NCBI RefSeq assembly: GCF_023502205.1
Contig: NZ_JAMFLG010000011.1
Span: 62,001 to 126,000 of the forward strand
Source: Aquiflexum sp. TKW24L
GTDB taxonomy: Bacteria > Bacteroidota > Bacteroidia > Cytophagales > Cyclobacteriaceae
DNA length: 64,000 nt
Direction of reading: 5' to 3'
In this document: piece after piece, positions 34,546 to 43,497 of the stretch
How positions within the stretch are numbered: the first letter of the stretch is position 1
How the letters are laid out: every line of letters begins with the position of its first letter
Made by a program: the position numbers and the translations under genes
The notes under the pieces: generated by a model
Seen by the model: only the letters and a program-made list of their open reading frames with translations
Databases searched by the model: none
Told to the model about the DNA's origin: nothing

Positions 34546-34962
34546 CTAGTCAAGCTTTTTACTCAATTTCCGCTCAAAATTTTCAAGGAGCTTTATGAAT
34601 TTTTTGGCAATTTCTTCGGCAAACTCGCTTTGGAAATCTTCGGTGTAAAGCGGGCTATATTTGATTCTTTCGATGATCATATCAAGCCATCCCTTGCCGT
34701 CATCTATGAGTTCCTCATTAAAAGCCTCCACTGTTGCTTCCCTCGATCCAGAAAATGAATGTTGTCTACCCTGTTTTTTGAAGTATTCCGCAATGGTTTT
34801 CAAGGCAAGTTCATGGGTCAGCTCAAAAGTGCGGATGACCTTTTTTTGCATTTTCGCATCCATAGGTGCGGTTTTGTAGAGCCTTACAACTTCTTGTAAT
34901 TCATCAAGAGCATCCTTGTAGTCGTCAAAGCATTTTTCGCAGGTAGGAGGAGCTATTTTCAT
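34546..34962 (-). CDS. HEPN-like (HI0074/nucleotidyltransferase-substrate-binding family) protein with a lost catalytic motif
   Basis: 138 residues from the ATG at 34962 (MKIAPPTCEKCFDDYKDALD); a start at 35001 is possible but its extra 13 residues look non-coding. The all-helical pattern, with VIRTFELTHELALKTIAEY and FNEELIDDGKGWLDMI, matches the HI0074 family of HEPN proteins that pair with minimal nucleotidyltransferases. The family's R-N-x(3-4)-H-x-Y RNase motif is here R-I-K-Y-S-P-L-Y (ERIKYSPLYTED): Arg and Tyr remain but Asn and His are replaced. No nucleotidyltransferase gene is adjacent. So it is an orphan that is probably catalytically dead. It lies 71 bases behind htrA and may be co-transcribed. 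Confidence 0.7.
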   Translation of the reverse strand: MKIAPPTCEKCFDDYKDALDELQEVVRLYKTAPMDAKMQKKVIRTFELTHELALKTIAEYFKKQGRQHSFSGSREATVEAFNEELIDDGKGWLDMIIERIKYSPLYTEDFQSEFAEEIAKKFIKLLENFERKLSKKLD

Positions 34963-35033
34963 AAGTAGTGGTGTCGATTTTGGAGTACAATTTATCTTCA
35001 AGAAGTTGATTGCGAAACCATAATTTAATTAAA

Positions 35034-36479
35034 TTATCTCACATTATAGGACTGCATGAAAGGTTGACCACTTGGGGTGATGCCTTCGAGCCTTAACCTA
35101 CCACTGAATTTTTCTAAATATTTCCCTACAGCTTCTGGATTTGTAGCAGGTTCACCATTGATCAATGTGATAACAAATCCATTGTTTAATCCCAGGTCCC
35201 TGAGATATCCTCTTGTCAACGCTGTGATTTTGATGCCGTAATTGATTCCGAACTTGTCTTTTTCAATGGTATTGACGGACTCTAACCTTGCACCAAGCAA
35301 ATTGGACGTATAGTATTCTCTTTTGATGACTCCGGTGGTTCCTTCCAGATTTTGAAGGGTGAGGGTTGCAGTCTTGAGTTCATTTCCCCGCTTGAATTGT
35401 ACACGCACTTTGTCTCCGGGTTTGTAATACGAAAGGACTTCCTCAAAGCTTCCTTTTCCAGTAATGTCAATATTTTCTATCCAAGTCACCACATCATTTT
35501 TTTGCATGCCGGCTTTTTCTGCGGCGCCTTCCCTGACCACATGGGTCACGATGACTCCATCCAGTGAGGGTAATTTCATGTCTTCGGCGAGTTCGGGTGT
35601 GATTTCCACCACATCCAATCCTGGAATGGCTTTTTGCACTTCACCATACTTGATCAGGTCAGTGGCGATTTTCATAGCGATGTCCACCGGCACCGCAAAA
35701 CCATATCCTGTGTAGGATCCCGTCCTGGAAAGAATCGCTGTGTTTATACCAACCAATTCCCCATTGATATTGACCAAAGCTCCACCTGAGTTCCCGGGGT
35801 TGATAGGGGCATCTGTTTGGATAAAAGATTCCAAAGGAAATTCACCACCCAATATATTGATCTGTCTTTCCTTGGCAGAGACTATACCGGCGGTGACGGT
35901 AGAAGTCAGGTTAAATGGGTTTCCAACAGCAATCACCCATTCACCGATTCTTAGTGAGCGGCTGCTGCCCATAGATATTGCAGGCAGACTCACCCCTTCG
36001 ACTTTCAGTACTGCAATGTCTGTGTTCTTATCTGTTCCGATCAATCTGGCAGGATAAGTTCTTTTTTGGTGGACGATTTCGATGGTTTCTGCCCGGTCAA
36101 TGACGTGGTTATTGGTGATGATATACCCGTCAGCGCTGATGATTACTCCTGAACCTGTACTGACTCGTTGCGTTGGTTCTGTTCCAAAAAAATAGTCGAA
36201 CATGCTGTAACGCCTTTGGTCCGTACCGGAAAAGTTTTTGATAAATACCACTGAAGGCGTGCTTTTTTCGGAAGCTTCGACAAAGGAAACCGGTGCATTT
36301 GCATATGCAGCCGCCTCTCCTGAATTATTGACCTGATAGGTGGAGCTCTTTGGTATTTCCAAGGCCGTATTTTTGGGAAATTCCTCCCTGGGGCTGAATT
36401 CATGAAAAGCCCATGCGCCCATCAGACCCGCTGAAAAGGCTAAAAGAACTGTCTTTGCATTTTTGATCATATTCTCCAT
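35034..36479 (-). CDS. HtrA/Deg-family periplasmic serine protease
   Basis: 481 residues: an N-terminal signal anchor (TVLLAFSAGLMGAWAF, about 10-25), a trypsin-like domain (about 65-270) and two PDZ domains (about 285-375 and 390-480). The catalytic triad is H125 (TNNHVID), D154 (NTDIAVLKV) and S231 (PGNSGGALV). Such proteases degrade or refold damaged envelope proteins and, in some bacteria, start the RseP cascade; the rseP gene lies just 1.4 kb away on the other strand. The second PDZ is divergent. A perfect TAAATTTG element lies 67 bases upstream of the ATG, divergent from the dxr promoter. Confidence 0.95.
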   Translation of the reverse strand: MENMIKNAKTVLLAFSAGLMGAWAFHEFSPREEFPKNTALEIPKSSTYQVNNSGEAAAYANAPVSFVEASEKSTPSVVFIKNFSGTDQRRYSMFDYFFGTEPTQRVSTGSGVIISADGYIITNNHVIDRAETIEIVHQKRTYPARLIGTDKNTDIAVLKVEGVSLPAISMGSSRSLRIGEWVIAVGNPFNLTSTVTAGIVSAKERQINILGGEFPLESFIQTDAPINPGNSGGALVNINGELVGINTAILSRTGSYTGYGFAVPVDIAMKIATDLIKYGEVQKAIPGLDVVEITPELAEDMKLPSLDGVIVTHVVREGAAEKAGMQKNDVVTWIENIDITGKGSFEEVLSYYKPGDKVRVQFKRGNELKTATLTLQNLEGTTGVIKREYYTSNLLGARLESVNTIEKDKFGINYGIKITALTRGYLRDLGLNNGFVITLINGEPATNPEAVGKYLEKFSGRLRLEGITPSGQPFMQSYNVR

Positions 36480-36545
36480 AACGGTGTGCGCTGATTTTGG
36501 GTTGATCCTTTTGGGTATCGGTTAATTTGCCACCGATTTGCATGC

Positions 36546-36553
36546 CAAATTTA
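36546..36553 (-). promoter_or_regulatory. -7 promoter element TAAATTTG (minus strand) of htrA
   Basis: Perfect TAnnTTTG match on the minus strand, 67 bases from the htrA start codon. Confidence 0.45.
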
Positions 36554-36603
36554 GCCCTTTTCAAAAAGACTGAAAAATTTGGAGGAAAAGTCCATTAACC
36601 TTG

Positions 36604-36611
36604 TAATTTTG
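36604..36611 (+). promoter_or_regulatory. -7 promoter element TAATTTTG of dxr-rseP
   Basis: Perfect TAnnTTTG, 50 bases before the dxr start, with a TTTG at 36578-36581 that fits a -33 box (22-base spacer). This is the most complete Bacteroidota-type promoter in the window. Confidence 0.6.
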
Positions 36612-36660
36612 TCATGTCAATAAGGGAATTTATCAGACAGATAGACTTTGTCCCTTGCTA

Positions 36661-37842
36661 ATGCAAAATGAATTGATGTCAGGAAAGAAGAATGTAGCCA
36701 TCCTTGGCTCTACAGGAAGTATAGGAACCCAGACCCTAGAGGTCATCAGATCACACCCCGAAAAATTTCAAGTAGAAGTCCTGACTGCCCAAAATAACGC
36801 AGATTTATTGATCAGTCAGGCTATTGATTTTCAGCCCAATTGCGTGGTGATAGCCAATGAAAGTCTCTATGAGAAGGTGCGGGATGTTTTGCTCCCATTG
36901 GGTATCAAGGTTTTTGCCGGAGAAAAAGCATTGGCTGATGTGGTTACTATGGAGACCATAGATATAGTGCTGACTGCACTGGTTGGATACTCCGGATTGA
37001 TCCCCACCATGAAAGCCATCGAGGCAAGAAAGGCGATTGCCCTTGCCAACAAAGAGACCTTGGTGGTCGCAGGCGAATTGGTGACCAAATTGGCAGGTGA
37101 AAAAGGCGTGAACATTTATCCTGTCGATTCCGAACATTCCGCTATTTTTCAATGTTTGGTAGGTGAATTTCACAATCCAATAGAGAAAATTATCCTTACT
37201 GCCTCGGGAGGACCATTTAGGGGAAAAGACAGGTTGTTTTTGGAATCTGTGACCAAAGCCCAAGCCCTAAAGCATCCAAATTGGGATATGGGAGCCAAGA
37301 TCACCATTGATTCTGCTTCTTTGATGAACAAAGGTCTTGAGGTAATCGAAGCCAAATGGTTGTTTGGATTGTCCAAAGAGCAGATTGAAGTGGTGGTACA
37401 TCCACAATCGATCATCCATTCTTTGGTGCAGTTTGAAGATGGAAGTATCAAAGCACAACTTGGGCTACCGGATATGCGTATCCCCATTCAGTTTGCCTTA
37501 AGCTACCCAGATAGGTTAAAGGCAGACTTTCCAAGGTTTGATTTTGCCAAATATCCAAACCTGACTTTCGAGCAACCGGATATTGAAACTTTCCGCAATT
37601 TGGGTTTGGCTTACGAGGCACTTGCAAAAGGAGGAAATTCACCTTGTATCCTAAATGCTGCCAATGAAATCGTTGTGGCTGCATTTTTGAGGGAGGAAAT
37701 TGGATTTCTAGAAATGTCTGACATTATCGCCGAAGCAATGGCCAAAGCGGATTTCGTCAAGAACCCGACACTGGAAGATTACATTAATACGGACAAAATG
37801 TCCCGTATCATCACTCAAGAATTAATAAAGAGTAAAGTATAA
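36661..37842 (+). CDS. dxr: 1-deoxy-D-xylulose 5-phosphate reductoisomerase
   Basis: 393 residues from the ATG at 36661 (a second ATG at 36676 is equally possible; the TTG at 36655 is less likely). NADPH-binding motif GSTGSIGTQT follows the first strand (VAILGSTGSIG). The metal and substrate sites are in PVDSEHSAIFQ, ASGGPFRG and SASLMNKGLEVIEAKWLF. The enzyme isomerises and reduces DXP to 2-C-methyl-D-erythritol 4-phosphate, the committed step of the MEP isoprenoid pathway, in the cytosol. Length is standard. The gene overlaps rseP by one base (TAATG), a common pairing in Bacteroidota. A good promoter lies upstream. Confidence 0.97.
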   Translation: MQNELMSGKKNVAILGSTGSIGTQTLEVIRSHPEKFQVEVLTAQNNADLLISQAIDFQPNCVVIANESLYEKVRDVLLPLGIKVFAGEKALADVVTMETIDIVLTALVGYSGLIPTMKAIEARKAIALANKETLVVAGELVTKLAGEKGVNIYPVDSEHSAIFQCLVGEFHNPIEKIILTASGGPFRGKDRLFLESVTKAQALKHPNWDMGAKITIDSASLMNKGLEVIEAKWLFGLSKEQIEVVVHPQSIIHSLVQFEDGSIKAQLGLPDMRIPIQFALSYPDRLKADFPRFDFAKYPNLTFEQPDIETFRNLGLAYEALAKGGNSPCILNAANEIVVAAFLREEIGFLEMSDIIAEAMAKADFVKNPTLEDYINTDKMSRIITQELIKSKV

Positions 37843-39161
37843 TGGATACACTGATCATGGTAGCCCAATTGATATTGGGGTTGTCAATTTTAGTAGGCCT
37901 GCATGAGTTGGGCCACTTGCTTACCGCCAAAATGTTTGGCATGAGGGTGGAGAAATTCTCCATTGGATTCCCTCCAAAAATCATTGGATTCAAATGGGGT
38001 GAAACGGAATATTCCATAGGAGCAATTCCTTTGGGAGGATTTGTCAAAATCTCCGGGATGGTCGATGAATCTATGGATACAGAGCAGCTTTCATCCGAAC
38101 CTCAGCCTTGGGAGTTCCGCTCCAAACCGGCTTGGCAGCGTCTGATTGTCATGCTCGGCGGTATCATCGTCAATGTCTTTACAGGAGTTTTGATTTTCGT
38201 AGTCCTAGTCTACCAAAGAGGCGAGACTTATTATTCAAGAGACCAAGTCATACAGAACGGAATTGTTGCTTTAGAAATCGGTCAGCAAATTGGATTTAAG
38301 GATGGCGACAAAATATTGGACATCAATGGATTGCCGTATGAAAGCATCAATGAATTAAGTGGGGGAGAGGCGTTATTGAGCAGTGGTGGATTTTATACCG
38401 TAGACCGTGGTGGAGAAATCATCAAAATCGAAATCCCAAGAGGTTTTATCAATTCTTTCAACAGTGAGCAGGCCATGTCCAGCTTTATCAACATTAGGGT
38501 TCCTTTTGATGTAAGAGAGGTTTCTCCTAACAGCACTGCGGAAAAGATAGGACTGAAAGTAGGTGACAAAATCATTGAAGTCAATGGCGCGCAGATCGCT
38601 TATTTCAATGATTTACAAAGTTCCCTTGCTGATTTGAAAGGAAAAGAAGCCACTTTGTTGGTGGAAAGAAATGGTGAAACCTTAGAAAAATCAGCCCAAA
38701 TTTCTGAGGAAGGAACGATCGGAATTGCTGTAAATCCATTACTTGAACCCGTTGTCAAAAAATATGGTGTAGGTGAATCCATCACCAAAGGTACACAGCG
38801 TGCATTTGGAGTAGTTATTGTCAATGCCAAAGCTTTGGGGAAAATGTTTACCGGAGAAGTTTCTGCCAAAAACGTAAGCGGTCCGATCGGAATGGCAAAG
38901 ATTTATGGCAACAATTGGGATTGGGTAAAATTCTGGAGTATCACAGGTTTGATATCTATGATCTTGGCCTTTATGAACCTACTACCCATTCCGGCACTAG
39001 ATGGTGGACATGTGGTATTTTTGCTGTATGAAATGGTGTCAGGTCAGGCCCCTTCGGATAAGTTCTTGGAAAATGCACAGAAAGTGGGGATGGTTCTGCT
39101 TCTTGCACTGATGGTATTTGCCATTGGGAATGATATTCTAAAGCTGTTTACAGGACCTTAA
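37842..39161 (+). CDS. rseP: Site-2 zinc metalloprotease RseP
   Basis: 439 residues of an intramembrane protease: the zinc site HELGH (H21, E22, H25) lies in the first membrane segment, the third ligand is D387 in IPALDGGH near the end, and there are about four membrane segments. Two PDZ domains lie between them, one degenerate (about 115-195) and one better kept (about 205-290, FDVREVSPNSTAEKIGLKVG). RseP cuts anti-sigma factors or leftover signal peptides inside the membrane. Translationally coupled with dxr through a one-base overlap and closed by a strong terminator at 39185. A candidate site-1 protease, HtrA, is encoded nearby on the other strand. Confidence 0.96.
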   Translation: MDTLIMVAQLILGLSILVGLHELGHLLTAKMFGMRVEKFSIGFPPKIIGFKWGETEYSIGAIPLGGFVKISGMVDESMDTEQLSSEPQPWEFRSKPAWQRLIVMLGGIIVNVFTGVLIFVVLVYQRGETYYSRDQVIQNGIVALEIGQQIGFKDGDKILDINGLPYESINELSGGEALLSSGGFYTVDRGGEIIKIEIPRGFINSFNSEQAMSSFINIRVPFDVREVSPNSTAEKIGLKVGDKIIEVNGAQIAYFNDLQSSLADLKGKEATLLVERNGETLEKSAQISEEGTIGIAVNPLLEPVVKKYGVGESITKGTQRAFGVVIVNAKALGKMFTGEVSAKNVSGPIGMAKIYGNNWDWVKFWSITGLISMILAFMNLLPIPALDGGHVVFLLYEMVSGQAPSDKFLENAQKVGMVLLLALMVFAIGNDILKLFTGP

Positions 39162-39184
39162 TTTAATTTGAAATAAAAATTTTA

Positions 39185-39219
39185 AAGGGGAAGAAAATTA
39201 TTTTCTTCCCCTTATTTTT
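39185..39219 (+). terminator. Terminator of dxr-rseP
   Basis: Perfect 13-bp stem AAGGGGAAGAAAA / TTTTCTTCCCCTT around a TTA loop, followed by ATTTTTA. Confidence 0.88.
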
Positions 39220-39272
39220 AAATATTAGTTTTTTGGGTATCATTGTTTCGTTAATCACCTTAAAGCCCAATT

Positions 39273-39377
39273 ATGAGAATTAGTGCCACCCTTATTTTGA
39301 TTCTGGCTACCTGCCTGTTTTCATTTTCCCAAGATTCTTTTGCTCAATCTGGAAAACCAAAATCCGGGTATAAATAA
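39273..39377 (+). CDS. Putative 34-residue secreted peptide or truncated gene start
   Basis: A short frame ATG to TAA encodes MRISATLILILATCLFSFSQ followed by DSFAQSGKPKSGYK. That is a textbook signal peptide (positive start, hydrophobic core, AQS cleavage) with only about nine mature residues. It lies between the rseP terminator and the next barrel gene. It may be a real small peptide, or the leftover start of a gene whose body was lost. I see nothing recognisable in the following 50 bases in any frame that would restore it. Confidence in expression is low. Confidence 0.35.
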   Translation: MRISATLILILATCLFSFSQDSFAQSGKPKSGYK

Positions 39378-39429
39378 TTGCTTAATAAGACTTCGTCTCC
39401 AATTTAAATCGTCATTTATAAAAAATTGT

Positions 39430-40656
39430 ATGAAAAAAATAATCACCCCTTTACTATTGGTAGTTTTTTTAAATCTTATCTGTAATTATTGTTTTGCTCA
39501 AATTGAAAAAAAGGACTATGTTATTTTTTTATCCGGGGAAATTATCCCGGGAAATGTCAAAAAACCTTTGGACCCCAGAAGGTATCAGGATTTGGAATTT
39601 TCTATAGATGGAATTTTTGACACTATATTTAAGCCTGAAGATATCCGTGGTTTTAAGCTTGCAAATGGAGCAAAGTATAGAGCTGCCATTCATCCAAATA
39701 CAGGTGAAACAGTTTTTTTTGAAGAGATTATTGTAGGAGAGAAGAGTTTTTTGGGTTATAAAGATCAGTTATTTATCGAATTAGAAGAAGGGTTAAAAAA
39801 ACTTGAATTTAGTCAAAATAAGGATGTAAACATGAGGCAGGTAAATACTGAATCATTTGGGTATATAGGGCTGTTGACATATGGTCTAGGGACTGACATG
39901 GAGTACGAATTTGTCGAAAAAATAAGGAGTGTTAAACCAAGGAAAAATGAGATTAAAGAATTATTTAAGGAATATCACGAACTGAAAGGGTATACTTTTG
40001 AAGAGTTTGGGGCGGATTATCCGATCCTAAGGATTAGCCCCAGTATTGGCCTAGGATATAACCAAATGTCTCAAAGCGTCAACGGAACTTACGCCACTGT
40101 CGAGCCGGTCAGCAGTTCATTGGCAATCAACGCCTTGGTAGACTTTCATCTGGTCAGGGATGCACCGAGGTTTTTTATTACTTCAGGTCTTATTTTTCGA
40201 AAGTTTGAGGCGAAGATGAATATTGATTTCCCGGTAATGGGCGGCCGTTTTGTTCTCTATGAAAATTATGAACTCAACAGTATTGGTATCCCTTTGTTGT
40301 TCAATTATTATTTGGCTGGGAATGATAAGTTTAAAGTTCATACCGGAATCGGGATGAATTATAGATTACTTAATAAAACCACCAATGAAATTTCAGCTGA
40401 AGCCCGAAGATCTAACGGGGAATTAATTGAATCATTTAACCCCCAATACCTTGATGTAGGCAATAATATTGGATTACTGATGAGATTAGGGGTGACCACA
40501 AGTATCACATCAAAAACAGCATTGGTATTAGAAGGCCAATTCCATAGAATGTCCAGGTATGGGGAGATTTTTGCATCAGCTCCCGGTGCCCAATCTTCCG
40601 GGCACTATAAATATTCTTTTCATGGTTATTCTCTGAACGCTGCGATTAAATTTTAA
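39430..40656 (+). CDS. Exported protein with C-terminal outer-membrane beta-barrel
   Basis: 408 residues from the ATG at 39430, giving a signal peptide MKKIITPLLLVVFLNLICNY with cleavage after CFA. A longer frame to 39340 lacks a proper start. Residues about 25-190 form an unknown N-terminal domain (YVIFLSGEIIPGNVKKPLDP, SFLGYKDQLFIELEEGLKKL), and about 200-408 a PorT-like barrel (ILRISPSIGLGYNQMSQSV, FFITSGLIFRKFEAKM) ending ...GYSLNAAIKF with a terminal Phe. Bacteroidota encode many such proteins (outer-membrane beta-barrel PF13568 type); their function is unknown. It is monocistronic, with a hairpin terminator at 40767. Lower GC and more AAA/TTT codons than its neighbours suggest a more recent arrival, but this is only an impression. 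Confidence 0.78.
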   Translation: MKKIITPLLLVVFLNLICNYCFAQIEKKDYVIFLSGEIIPGNVKKPLDPRRYQDLEFSIDGIFDTIFKPEDIRGFKLANGAKYRAAIHPNTGETVFFEEIIVGEKSFLGYKDQLFIELEEGLKKLEFSQNKDVNMRQVNTESFGYIGLLTYGLGTDMEYEFVEKIRSVKPRKNEIKELFKEYHELKGYTFEEFGADYPILRISPSIGLGYNQMSQSVNGTYATVEPVSSSLAINALVDFHLVRDAPRFFITSGLIFRKFEAKMNIDFPVMGGRFVLYENYELNSIGIPLLFNYYLAGNDKFKVHTGIGMNYRLLNKTTNEISAEARRSNGELIESFNPQYLDVGNNIGLLMRLGVTTSITSKTALVLEGQFHRMSRYGEIFASAPGAQSSGHYKYSFHGYSLNAAIKF

Positions 40657-40766
40657 TAAAGCCAGTATTTGGGAAGTAACGTGCGTGAATGCAAATGATA
40701 TTACTTCACTTATTAACCTGCCAATTTGTACTTTTAATATCCTTGGCATATTCATTGATTTTATTG

Positions 40767-40800
40767 GAGGAACCTTCTTAACTTGGAGGTTCTTCTTTAT
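40767..40800 (+). terminator. Terminator-like hairpin after the barrel gene
   Basis: GAGGAACCT (40767-40775) and AGGTTCTTC (40787-40795) pair with one G-T wobble, followed by a T-rich tail; 110 bases after the stop codon. Confidence 0.55.
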
Positions 40801-40813
40801 TTTATTAATTACT

Positions 40814-40830
40814 TGACAGCTTGTCTGTCA
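40814..40830 (+). promoter_or_regulatory. TGACAG-N5-CTGTCA dyad immediately upstream of lon
   Basis: A perfect 6-bp inverted repeat with a 5-base spacer ending 11 bases before the lon start codon. It may be a repressor site or a leader hairpin controlling lon. Confidence 0.4.
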
Positions 40831-40841
40831 TATTGTCCTTT

Positions 40842-43334
40842 ATGAAGAATTTCGAAAACCAATTATATCAATCAATGATTACAGGTGACTATGCAGGCGA
40901 AGGCGATTTGATCCAACTGATCGCTGACGACGAAGACGAAAGTCTACAGCAGCCGGAGAATTTTTCCACTGATATTTCTATTCTTTCTGTTCGCAATACA
41001 GTGCTATTTCCTGGAGTTGTCATACCGATCACAGTCGGAAGGCAGCGTTCGATCAAACTAGTCAAGAAAGCCCAGAAAGGAGACAAACTCATTGGTGTCT
41101 GTGCGCAAATCAATGCCCAAAATGATGATCCTTCTTGGGAAGACATTTACCATGTCGGAACCTTGGCTAAGATCATCAAAATGATCATTCTTCCTGATGG
41201 CAATACCACCATTATTATTCAAGGAAAAAAGAGGTTCCGCATCACTGAGACTACCACTGAGGATCCCTATTTTATTGCCAAAGTGGAATATTTGGAAGAG
41301 AATTTCCCCAAAAATAGCAAGAAAATTAAAGCTCTCGAGGAATCATTAAAGGATTCTGCGGCCAAGATCTTGCACCTCAATCCTGAGATCCCGAGAGAAG
41401 CCCAAGTGGCTCTTGATAATATTGACAATACAGCGTTTTTGACCCATTTCCTTTCTTCCAATATCAATGCTCCGGTGGAAGCCAAGCAAAAACTGTTGGA
41501 AATCAACGATGGGGTAGAAAGGGCTACTTTGTTGCTTGAGTTTATGATGAAGGACATTCAGATGCTCGAACTCAAAAGCGAGATTCAAAAGAAAGTTCAT
41601 ACAGATATCGATCAGCAGCAACGGGATTATTTTCTCCGTCAGCAAATGAAGGTCCTTCAAACCGAACTGGGCGAAGAAGGTCCTGAAAAAGAAGTGGAAG
41701 AGCTGCGTACCAAAGGTCTTTTGAAGAAATGGCCAAAGGAAGTTGCCCGGCATTTTGAGAAAGAATTGGACAAAATATTAAGAATCAATCCTTCAGCGGC
41801 AGAATACCCCATCGCACTGAATTATGCCGAAACATTGGTCGAGTTGCCTTGGAACGAAACAACCGATGATAATTTTGATCTGAAAAGAGCCAAAGCCATT
41901 TTGGACAAAGACCACCACGGAATTGAAAAAGTTAAAGACAGAATCATTGAATACCTAGCTGTATTAAAGTTAAAAAAAGACCTTAAAGGTCCGATTTTAT
42001 GCCTGTATGGTCCTCCGGGAGTGGGTAAAACTTCTTTGGGTAAGTCCATAGCTACAGCTTTGGGTAGGAAATATATCCGAATGTCTCTAGGTGGCCTTCA
42101 TGATGAGGCCGAAATTCGTGGACATCGGAAAACCTATGTGGGTGCCATGCCTGGTAAGATTATCCAGAACATGAAGAAAGTCAAATTCTCTAATCCAGTA
42201 TATGTATTGGATGAGATTGACAAGCTGAGTTCTGATTTCAGAGGAGATCCTTCGTCTGCGTTTTTGGAAGTGTTGGATCCTGAGCAAAATAGCACCTTTG
42301 TGGACAATTACCTGGAAGTAGAATATGACCTTTCCAAGGTGCTGTTTATTGCCACAGCTAATTCTTTGGACACCATCCAACCTGCCCTAAGAGACAGAAT
42401 GGAGATTATTGAAGTGACAGGATATACGCTAGAAGAAAAAATTGAAATAGCTAAAAAACATCTTATTCCTAAGCAAAGGCAGGAACACGGCTTGAAGGCA
42501 AAAGATATACAGTTTGATAGGGCAGCTATCGCAAAAATTATCGAAGACTACACAAGAGAATCCGGTGTGAGAAATCTTGAAAGAGCAATAGGGAAGGTGG
42601 TAAGAAACCTTGCTAAATCCATTGCTATGGAAGAGGAATACCAAAAGAAAATTACTCCTGAAATGGTCAGAAAGATCTTGGGAGGTGAAATCTTCGATAA
42701 GGAAATGTATCAGGATAACAGTACCGCCGGTGTGGTGACAGGCTTGGCATGGACGTCGGTAGGTGGAGAGATCCTGTTTGTGGAAACATCACTGAGTAAA
42801 GGGAAAGGAAAGTTGACACTTTCCGGTCAATTGGGAGAAGTCATGAAAGAATCAGCCATGACAGCACTTTCGTACCTTAAATCCAAGGCAGATAAATTAG
42901 GAATTGATGACCGGTTATTTGACTATTATGACCTTCATATCCACGTGCCAGCAGGAGCAGTTCCGAAGGATGGACCATCTGCAGGGATCACGATGCTGAC
43001 CGCAATGGCTTCTATATTTACCCAAAGGAAAGTAAAATCCAAAACGGCCATGACTGGAGAGATTACCCTCCGTGGTAAAGTAATGCCGGTTGGTGGGATA
43101 AAAGAAAAAATCCTTGCGGCTCGAAGGGCAGGAATCAGAGAAATTATTCTTTGTAAAAATAACAAAAGAGACATCGAGGAAATCGACAAGGAGTATATCA
43201 AAGGGGTAGAATTTCACTTTGTAGACAAGGTGGAGGAAGTGCTCGAAATAGCTTTGATGAAAACTAAAGTAGATGATCCTATGGTTTTTTCTTTTCCAAA
43301 AGAATCTGAAAACAGTCGTCTGATCGCCTCTTAA
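40842..43334 (+). CDS. lon: ATP-dependent protease Lon (endopeptidase La)
   Basis: 830 residues from the ATG at 40842 ([20 protein letters not shown]); a TTG at 40821 lies inside a dyad and is unlikely. Layout: N-terminal LON substrate domain (about 40-240), AAA+ module with Walker A GPPGVGKT (390-397) and Walker [10 protein letters not shown], and the protease domain with the Ser-Lys dyad S713 (KDGPSAG) and K756 (GGIKEKIL), 43 residues apart as in E. coli. It degrades misfolded and regulatory proteins in the cytosol. The gene seems single, with hslU following after 163 bases on the same strand. The TGACAG dyad just upstream is a candidate control site. Confidence 0.97.
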   Translation: MKNFENQLYQSMITGDYAGEGDLIQLIADDEDESLQQPENFSTDISILSVRNTVLFPGVVIPITVGRQRSIKLVKKAQKGDKLIGVCAQINAQNDDPSWEDIYHVGTLAKIIKMIILPDGNTTIIIQGKKRFRITETTTEDPYFIAKVEYLEENFPKNSKKIKALEESLKDSAAKILHLNPEIPREAQVALDNIDNTAFLTHFLSSNINAPVEAKQKLLEINDGVERATLLLEFMMKDIQMLELKSEIQKKVHTDIDQQQRDYFLRQQMKVLQTELGEEGPEKEVEELRTKGLLKKWPKEVARHFEKELDKILRINPSAAEYPIALNYAETLVELPWNETTDDNFDLKRAKAILDKDHHGIEKVKDRIIEYLAVLKLKKDLKGPILCLYGPPGVGKTSLGKSIATALGRKYIRMSLGGLHDEAEIRGHRKTYVGAMPGKIIQNMKKVKFSNPVYVLDEIDKLSSDFRGDPSSAFLEVLDPEQNSTFVDNYLEVEYDLSKVLFIATANSLDTIQPALRDRMEIIEVTGYTLEEKIEIAKKHLIPKQRQEHGLKAKDIQFDRAAIAKIIEDYTRESGVRNLERAIGKVVRNLAKSIAMEEEYQKKITPEMVRKILGGEIFDKEMYQDNSTAGVVTGLAWTSVGGEILFVETSLSKGKGKLTLSGQLGEVMKESAMTALSYLKSKADKLGIDDRLFDYYDLHIHVPAGAVPKDGPSAGITMLTAMASIFTQRKVKSKTAMTGEITLRGKVMPVGGIKEKILAARRAGIREIILCKNNKRDIEEIDKEYIKGVEFHFVDKVEEVLEIALMKTKVDDPMVFSFPKESENSRLIAS

Positions 43335-43497
43335 ACTGCGTTGACCTACTATTCTATTTTGTGAAAATGTAGCGCCAGTTCGCTTGAAGTCAGGCGTTCT
43401 TCCAATTCCAAAAAGAATTTCGAATCTGAGGATGGATCCAAAATTTTGGGATTTCCACCTCAATAAATTGAATAGAGAACGTTTTAACGTTAACGAT

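Noticed and set aside
34439-34549. A 36-codon plus-strand frame before the HEPN-like gene end
   Set aside because: Short, no ribosome or promoter signal, overlaps the end of the minus-strand gene, and no recognisable sequence.
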